64,000 nucleotides of DNA from Paragonimus westermani (taxonomy: Eukaryota > Platyhelminthes > Trematoda > Plagiorchiida > Troglotrematidae). The stretch spans positions 140,276 to 204,275 of the forward strand of contig QNGE01000971.1 in the NCBI GenBank assembly GCA_008508345.1, given 5' to 3'. The position numbers were made by a program, and so were the translations under genes. Position 1 is the first letter of the stretch, and each line of letters opens with the position of its first letter. Of this stretch, positions 58,201 through 64,000 are shown piece after piece. The notes below the pieces were generated by a model that did no database searches, was not told where the DNA came from, and worked only from the letters and a program-made list of their open reading frames with translations.

Positions 58201-58700
58201 CCCGAAGCAGTTACTGTACGGACAAGTGAAGTCAGGTAAGCGAAATCCCGGTGGCCAGAAGCGGAGGTACCAGGATGTTGTGCAGGTAAGTCTTTCACGT
58301 TGTAACATTGATTTTAGATGTTGGGAAGATTTGGCGTTGAACCGGACGGCCTGGAGGAATACGGTTCGGGCGGGCGTCCGAGCGTTCAACGAGCAACTAT
58401 TGCGTGGTCGCGAGCGGAAGCGTGCGGTACGCAAAGGAACCATCGGTGCCATAGGTCGCGGTGACGTGACTATATGGCGTTGTGATGTGTGCGGCCGCGA
58501 ATGCGCTGGCCGTTTGGGGCTGGTAGGTCACCAACGTACTCATAGTACCCCGTCGGCGAAGAGGCGGCGAGTACGCTAGGCTCAGGTAGGTCAAATCGGT
58601 ATACCTATTCTACTTCTGTTAATGACTGCATCGGCCAACATCGTGGTCATTGACAATTAATCCGCTCTTCTTTTCAGAAACCTGAGTGTCTGTGGTCTTC
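55090..58700 (+). mobile_element. RTE-like non-LTR retrotransposon with an intact ORF
   Basis: The core is the 1047-codon ORF described next. The pyrimidine-rich segment from about 55090 to 55288 is likely its leader, and sequence after the stop at 58579 its 3' untranslated region; exact ends and target-site duplication were not found. The protein belongs to a widespread class often labelled endonuclease-reverse transcriptase or craniofacial-development-protein-2-like in databases. Clade (RTE, RTEX or another) needs a tree. Confidence 0.88.
55436..58579 (+). CDS. Endonuclease/reverse transcriptase with C-terminal C2H2 zinc finger, intact
   Basis: The 1047-codon ORF is uninterrupted. Residues 1-230 form an apurinic-type endonuclease: AALSETRL (about 11-18), FVSVYGPT (86-93), LFVLGDLNARVG (121-132) and STDHRLV (about 215). 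The RT follows: NGKAAGEDGLPGEIL (about 468-482), EQCGFRSSRST (562-572), LFVDFTKAFDSVN (597-609), TGVKQGCVLAPALF (about 655) and MLLFADDSALL (about 718-728), with all catalytic aspartates present. A finger of the form C-x2-C-x12-H-x3-H (CDVC..., HQRTH) sits at about 1016-1036 and probably helps recognise DNA or RNA. The in-frame open stretch continues upstream to 55289, so the first endonuclease strand may be encoded before the ATG; the usual W-N-V-R-T-L motif is not clearly visible there. The copy looks young. The 228- and 216-codon antisense ORFs are shadows. Confidence 0.95.
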   Translation: MELRRYGIDVAALSETRLADQGKLREAGAGYTFYWIGYPTDGVREHGVCFAVADRINGLMIGEPHGISPRMLSMRLRLGRGKCATFVSVYGPTMCHTDDTKDQFYDQLSATIRSAPVNDRLFVLGDLNARVGRDSVAWPGVLGPYGIGSVNANGDRLLHLCATHELAITNTRFQLDASDITTWTHPRSGHHHLLDYVIVRQRDIGEVRITRVMRGAECSTDHRLVRTKLFIHVRKSVYCRSFGQRQKLDIRRLENFETKAAFQRAVVARLHNAPVPTTPEGMWQQLKKQIMVAATETIGVERKKRPDWFDDNNVAISNLVREKNAAFATCTMDPGNGAKKTRFRNIRRQLAERVRGIKDNWWRKQGERMQGFADRRQHKEFYDSLKAIFGPSIQSTKALVDVDTGCSCSQPEDIMGIWRKHFGSLLNRPTTIDWATVNSLPQQDVKSSLALAPDLLELQRAIGQLRNGKAAGEDGLPGEILKNGGPALERALLQLVHSIWEHEVMPQDFKDALIVPLFKGKGSKQCTDSYRGISLLSCAGKVLARILLNRLNASVLEMNVPEEQCGFRSSRSTIDLVFAARQLQEKCRERNQPLYALFVDFTKAFDSVNREALWTVLGKFGCPGKFVNMVRLLHAGMKAKVQSCGSTSDDFDIVTGVKQGCVLAPALFSLYLTAMVTVAFQNSGEDGVEVEYRTDGRLLNIRRFGASTRLQTSRMRMLLFADDSALLAHSEEELQRLATAFASAASKFGLDINTGKTYSFFQPSPGGGAACVPPPEIRIAGDTVNGCGDFCYLGSNLSTDLSVDRELRARVAKASAAFGRLERRVWKNHSLKMATKLCVYRSMVLSILLYGSETWTLYQRNVSYLSRFHVQCLRRILGIRWSDMIPNTEVLRRADMDGMEAMLMLNQLRWLGHVRRMGDDRIPKQLLYGQVKSGKRNPGGQKRRYQDVVQVSLSRCNIDFRCWEDLALNRTAWRNTVRAGVRAFNEQLLRGRERKRAVRKGTIGAIGRGDVTIWRCDVCGRECAGRLGLVGHQRTHSTPSAKRRRVR

Positions 58701-61700
58701 TACCCATTCTCTTCTCCGGCTTTGCTGGTGCATTGTATGATGGATTGTCTGCCTGGCTTTTCATAGTCCAATGAGAACTTTGCTTTTCATCCTTTTTTCT
58801 TCTCTGGGATGCACTAACCTGCACCCCTATACTGCAACGCTTCTTGTATTACACTTCAAAAATCTTTCTTCTCAGTGTAGATCTCGTCATTGCAGCCTCT
58901 CTGTTTAGTTTCCGAGAGATAAGAGTTTCCTTTCCTTAATAGCCAATCAAGTGGCTAACCAGCATTGACCGGCTGGACAGAAAGGCCCCACTGGCACACC
59001 TGACGGTCTTATTCCTTCGGGTTTACACTGGATATGTGGTGTGTTGGTGGAACTGCAATTGGTGCAGCGCAAGCCAGTTGCAGTGATATATAAGCGCAGG
59101 CGTCCTTTGGCTTCGGTCACTGTGACAGGCTGATCCGAATCGGATGCCGCCAACCAACTTATCGTGTCCTTTGGACCCTCGACGGTCTATCGCGGCCATA
59201 CATTATATCTTACCCCACGAACGCGAACAAATTGAGGTTTGTTCCTTGAAATTTATTATATTATTTATGTCAGTACTACCACACGTTTCCAGCGTCTTGA
59301 TTTGGTTGTGATATTTGGCGTCGTTGGTTATATGTGCGTCACTCAACGTTCATCTGGAGAACGTACATCAAGAGGGGCACGCTTGGACGATGGCTTTCAG
59401 CAGTGGTCTGGTTGACCTGCTGAAAAGAATAAGACACGTTGGTGGCGGTTTTCGGAGTGTTCTCCGCATAACCAACGGGACTTTAGCTTTTATCAATCTG
59501 GATGACAGATTACACAATTTTCGCTCAATTAAATCACTTATTCCCCCTCCCTAATCGCAGACTTGTGACACATTCAGAATTAGGACAAACGATCACCCAA
59601 CTGAGGGCAAATAAACAGTTACTTGTGGCTCCCTAAGGCCAACTTGATCCTGGTTAACAAAAACCAAAGCAGGCGTGATGTAGCTATTAGTTCTTCTTGA
59701 GAACGCAATGAAGGGTTGTAACTGGTGGTTAACAAAATCCGGATAACCTCAAGCTGTTTCATCCGACTGCAAGTCGTGATCACACGGAGTGGCTGAACCA
59801 CGCGCAGTGTGTATATGGTCTAAGCCAGATGCCTATCAGTCGGTGAGGCTAAGTTTCGTTTGAATGACGCACGTCTGCTGCCCGGTGGGCTCATTAGGCG
59901 GCACAGTCATATTGTTAAATGATCCTTGTTCCGTTTCTCTGGTCGTCTGCTTTTCCTCCTAAATTATGTCACTGCAGCTGCAAGTAAACAACCACATACT
60001 GTGACTGGTCGATAGAACAGGAGCGGACTTGTGACTGAGCATGTCGGGTAATATCTAGCTCATAAACAGGGATGTCTTTCAAGCACGAGTTCCATGACAC
60101 CTGTTATTTTGGATACCTTTGACCGTACTCCTTTAGCCTGTCGTTGAATCATATTCCCTGAGGAAAGACGTTCGTGAACCTATTCGACAAACGGCGCACA
60201 CGTGCATTCTCCCATTGTTTTGCAGTACTCATTGAGTAAACATGCTGTGTGGGCATACTAAAATGTAACCCGGCCCAAGCAGGGCCGGCTGCAGAAGTTT
60301 TTTTCCTACTAGTATGGAGAAAGCAGTTGTGAGAGCTCCGGGTTTAGTCAGACCTAATGGGAATAGTTGTTGTGGACTAATTTCCTGTTTTGCTCGTTTA
60401 CGGGTCTTCAGAGTGGTCAGTTGTAACTGATTGATAATACCATTACACAGGCGAGTGTGCGCCCTCAGGAGCGCTTGGGTGATGGGTCACAATCCTGTTA
60501 ACATACGGTAATCACTTTCACAACCTCGACATTGCCGTATTCTGAGTAATGAGGGGAATTTGAGAAAACACCTCCGCGTAAATAGGCACTCCAGTCATTC
60601 AGCAGTCGACGGTCACTGCTGTGGCATTCTCCAATAGGTTCGAAAAGTTTTCCGCCTTGTGTAAACACCTAGTGTAGGTTCGAATACAGTCAGTGAGCAC
60701 AATCTTATCCAGAATCATGATTCTCCTGTGGTTATGGAAGATACTAGTGTCCCGCAAAGGGTGCCCTCTGTGAAGCTTCCGGCAGAATGGTTCCGGCGAA
60801 CGTGCGGTTGCGGGCAATGAGCAGCAATACTACCAGGGGGTTGGAGATTCCAGGTTGGAAACCTGGTCTCTTATAAAATTTCAAAAGGTCTTTGGCAGCG
60901 CTGCAACGTGGTGTATGTTATCCCACCACTTAGGGTTTCGGACGCTTCAACGGGAGCGTATGGGTCTCGGCCAACAGTCCGACGGTATGACGTACGGACG
61001 TCTCTAGTATTCGCCAATCAAGGACAAATCCCGAAGAAGGCATACGAACCATCATGGTGGTCAACGGCCCTAACGAGTGGTTGCGCCGGGTAACCTAAAT
61101 GGCTGGACCCCAATCGAAAGACTATGAACCAACCCTCGCCACCGGTCCCCGACAGCAGAAGACAAGCATCTCAACAGTCATGTTGGTCTTAGACTCCTTG
61201 GCTGGACAGGTTTACTACGTCAGATCCGTCTTCTTTAGCTAAATCACGAATGCTACATTGCTTCTATCGCAGCCTCTTGCAAGGTGCATTGATTATCCTG
61301 GATGAACGGACTCCGTTGGAAAAGTGTATAAACTGGTCCCCTAGAGACTGTGAACTGCGCGCTTTGCTGTGGTGCTTTATGGGCTGGGCTTCTAAATTAA
61401 AGGTTCCGATTGGGGCTGCTCAAGGTAACTCCATTCCTTGGTCTAGGAACCGATAATTAACATGTCTCCACAGCCACCAACTAAACGCATGTCAAGTATG
61501 CATTTTGTCCCATCATCCTACCATGATTATTCGGCTGAGGTATAATGGTCGATTTTGCCATCATGTCGCATTTTACGGCACCTAACAAATTTATGTCATC
61601 TCTCTCCTCTCTTAAGTAACTCTGCTCATTTACCCTCCACTCTCGTTTTCAGACGCAGTTAAGAGACCTGCTGCGCGCGACGGAATTTGTAGCCAGAATG

Positions 61701-61815
61701 CTAGTGTGCCAAACACCGAGGTCTCTGCCTGAGGAAGGCAAACCGCTACTCGCCCTCCGAACATAATCTGAGTTCGCCACTTTCAATTTCCGGACACACG
61801 CAAATAACTCAGCAT
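58701..61815. other. No gene recognised
   Basis: The minus ORF 58947-59153 (68 codons) and the plus ORFs at 59315, 60908 and 61250 show no known motif. The plus strand at 60900-61240 is GC-rich and could belong to the leader of the RTE element at 61.8 kb; this is a guess. Confidence 0.35.
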
Positions 61816-62130
61816 GTGGTTTTTGCACGTGCTCTGGGAACTCTCGTCGCCGATACCTCTTGGCCTACTGAAACACGGCTTCGTGTTTCTAGTTCAATGT
61901 TAAATCAGCCGGCCGCTTCACCATGCGCAAACAGCGTGCGCTTGTCTGGATGCCCTGCGGCTCAAGCCGCTGGTCAAGCTGGTTTCGGGGTTGCTTTAAT
62001 GGGATACGAAGAGAAGGCGCTGTTTGACTGGATACACAACATCCGCCTTTGGGCTGTCAAACCCGGGAGGCACCCATCACAAACGCTGTTTGGTTGTTGT
62101 TGTGGCGTGTGCACCCAAAGTTTAGCCTAG
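61816..62130 (+). pseudogene. RTE endonuclease segment, 104-codon open stretch
   Basis: The clearest open piece of the RTE element. It contains VRLSGCPAAQAAGQAGFGVA and EKALFDWIHNIRLWAVK, matching the region of RTE endonucleases between the S-E-T-R and Y-x-P motifs. It ends at a stop before the catalytic D-F/W-N block. Its start codon is arbitrary, because the upstream part is frameshifted. Confidence 0.7.
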
Positions 62131-64000
62131 ACACAGTTAGGCGGTTTTTATCACCAGCTCACTAACCTTCTGCACATCGCGTGGTACACGTACACTATAG
62201 TATTGGCTGGGCAGGCTAAATGCCGATGGGCGTGAATTGGGGGCCCACGCTCTAATGCTATTAGTTGAACAGACAGTGAAGAACGTTTGCTGCAGTTGTG
62301 CAACTGACAGCGATCTGTTTCTGACAGGTGCTAGGTTCCGGCGTTCTAGACGTTAATGCACCACCTAGCCACCTTTTGGCCGAGTCAACCATGAGCAAAG
62401 ATTGACCACATAGTCCTCGGCTATCGATAACTTAGCTGTTACCAAGATCTTGAGCCAATCTGGAGCGCCCGCGTGGATTTCCACCACGCGCTAGTATGAA
62501 CGACGTTCGCCTGTGCTTTAATGGGAAGCTACTTCGTCCTCAACCACAGATTAACGTTTGCAAAGTGCAAGGACACACACGCTTTACGCTTACCATTGTC
62601 CGGTTGCCTCCAGTCCAGTTACTCACTCAACAAATGGTATTGAAGCACGTTGGGCACGTATTCGCATAAAATGTGCAAGTAGGATGCTAACTTGTGCGGC
62701 ACTGTTGCTCGTTCAGCTGCCGTTCACTGGATATCTCTACAATCACTGTAATTTACTGACGCTCGTCGAAGTATTCCGTTCAGCAGTGAGTGTACCCGAG
62801 CCCGCAAGGCTGCTCACATAGAACTTTGGAAGCAACTATTAGTGGATTGAGGAGCGTAATGGATACAATGTGCTGTCGAGATGGAACAAGCCGCTGCCAC
62901 CGGGAAATCTATGAAGAGTTTCCATCTCATCGTTGCAACTGGCAGCAGGAAGCCAGGTGTGGACGAGGTAGTCTGCGAGGCTAATGGAGAGTATATTCAC
63001 AGCCTAAAATGGCAATTGGGAGGCCGGATTTAGCACTTCTGACAGCAGTTCGGCTGATCTCCTGCATTATTGACTACGCCTTCGGGCTTTGACTGTTCTC
63101 ATTATTGATTTGCTGAGGTTTCAGCACCCTTAGAAGCAGAAGTCTTATTTGAGGTCAAATAACTGATTCGTCACAAAGCACTTGGCCCAGACGGGGTCTA
63201 GCCTTAGTCAGAGAACTGATGGCTGTACCCCAGAAGCTACGGATCAGTGGGATCATTCCAGACGACTCGGGTTTGGCCGGCATCGTCTCCATTTTCAAGA
63301 AGGGCTCTCACGCTTCATATGGAAACACGCGAAGAATATATCCGGCAGGAAGAATCCGGATTTTGTCCCGACCGTGTCTGCATTGATCACATCTGCGCAC
63401 TTCTTCACATGCTTGACCTCTGTCATTTATTTGGATGGCCTACACTTTTTAATTTCCTGGACATCAACGGGGCCTCCGGATCGGTGGATTGGGCTGCACT
63501 CTGAGAAAGTCTATGAAGAAAATGTTTCTATGAAGTACGTGAACATGCTTTTTTACTGCCAGACCCCATTCCAAATTTGAGCTTATGGCAACCTGTCGCC
63601 AACCTTTTTCGTCTCCCGTGGGATGCGACAAGGTTATCCGGCTTCTGTTTTCCTGTTCACCTTGGCAGCAGACGATATCCTAGAAAGTTCGGTGGAAACC
63701 TGCGGATGTGTTGATGTGGAAGTGCTCTCAGGCACTCGGCTTCATCAGAGTGTGCAGTGTTCTAGTCTGTGAGAATATATTAGACGAACTGAGGTTTCCA
63801 TTTTTCTAGTTTAATGTGACTTCTGCGTCTACCAAATGTAACATGCGGTTAGGAGACTGAACAACGCTGTTTGCTCTTATCGTTGATGGTGAGCTGCTAG
63901 AGATAGTTGAGAATTTTATGCATATTCGAGGCTGAATTAGCACTGCTGGAAGGTCCGATATTGAATCTTTCGCTAACGATCCAAGTTCACACCGAGTTAC
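61816..64000 (+). mobile_element. RTE element (SR2-like), decayed, running off the right edge
   Basis: Plus-strand frames give, in order: GCPAAQAAGQAGFGVALMGY with EKALFDWIHNIRLWAV (endonuclease), the linker shared with 10662-11262, then GLAGIVSIFKKGSH (63260-63310), FLDINGASGSVDWAAL (first RT aspartate block) and MRQGYPASVFLFTLAADDIL. The last matches the G-x-R-Q-G-C-P-x-S-x-F-L-F block of trematode RTE elements, not the YADD motif. The catalytic Y/F-A-D-D region should follow around 63730 but is decayed; LLEIVENFMHI near 63895 matches the later E-x-F-x-Y-L-G region. Many stops and frame changes. The 3' end lies beyond the window. Confidence 0.85.

Overview
The window is raw eukaryotic nuclear DNA. 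It has spliced genes with kilobase introns, long gene-poor stretches and heavy loads of several retrotransposon classes: Penelope-like, Ty3/Gypsy, CR1-like, and RTE or RTE-like. This mixture, plus the style of the RTE, CR1 and Gypsy proteins, suggests a large repeat-rich flatworm genome, most likely a digenean trematode. That is inference from element families; nothing here fixes the species. Two single N bases (31437 and 37333) show this is a draft scaffold.

Only two host genes are recognised with confidence. On the minus strand at 2.2-6.9 kb are three spliced exons of MTG2 (GTPBP5/ObgH1), a mitochondrial Obg GTPase that acts on the mitoribosome large subunit. Their phases join cleanly; the gene leaves the window at the left with its C-terminal half, and its first exon was not found. 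On the minus strand at 19.5-20.1 kb is a 196-residue single-exon TMEM70 homologue, an inner-membrane factor for respiratory complex assembly. Both products would work in mitochondria, but nothing suggests they are linked functionally.

Layout. 1.0-1.7 kb: decayed Penelope-like fragment. 2.2-6.9 kb: MTG2 exons. 6.9-10.7 kb: no gene seen. 10.7-11.3 kb: internal piece of an RTE element. 12.1-15.7 kb: Penelope-like element abutting a truncated Ty3/Gypsy pol, both minus. 19.5-20.1 kb: TMEM70. 20.3-24.9 kb: nearly full-length but frameshifted CR1-like element whose first protein carries a PHD-type zinc finger. 25.4-25.7 kb: another CR1 tail. 27.3-27.6 kb: possible host exon. 28.1-38.6 kb: a long, almost perfect inverted repeat of an unrecognised dispersed repeat, broken by both N bases and by pieces of a second CR1-like family (called CR1-B here). 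44.2-44.6 and 52.6-52.7 kb: older copies of the same dispersed repeat. 46.9-51.0 kb: decayed CR1-B element (minus); 51.3-52.6 kb: CR1-B reverse transcriptase fragment (plus). 55.3-58.6 kb: apparently intact endonuclease/reverse-transcriptase ORF of 1047 codons with a C-terminal C2H2 zinc finger. 61.8-64.0 kb: decayed RTE element running off the right edge.

No operons, tRNA, rRNA or CRISPR arrays were seen. The most interesting items are the inverted repeat and its chimeric N junctions, the intact 1047-codon retroelement ORF, an unrecognised interrupted ORF preserved in two repeat copies, and the reassembled MTG2 exons. No previously undescribed functional system could be demonstrated from sequence reading alone.
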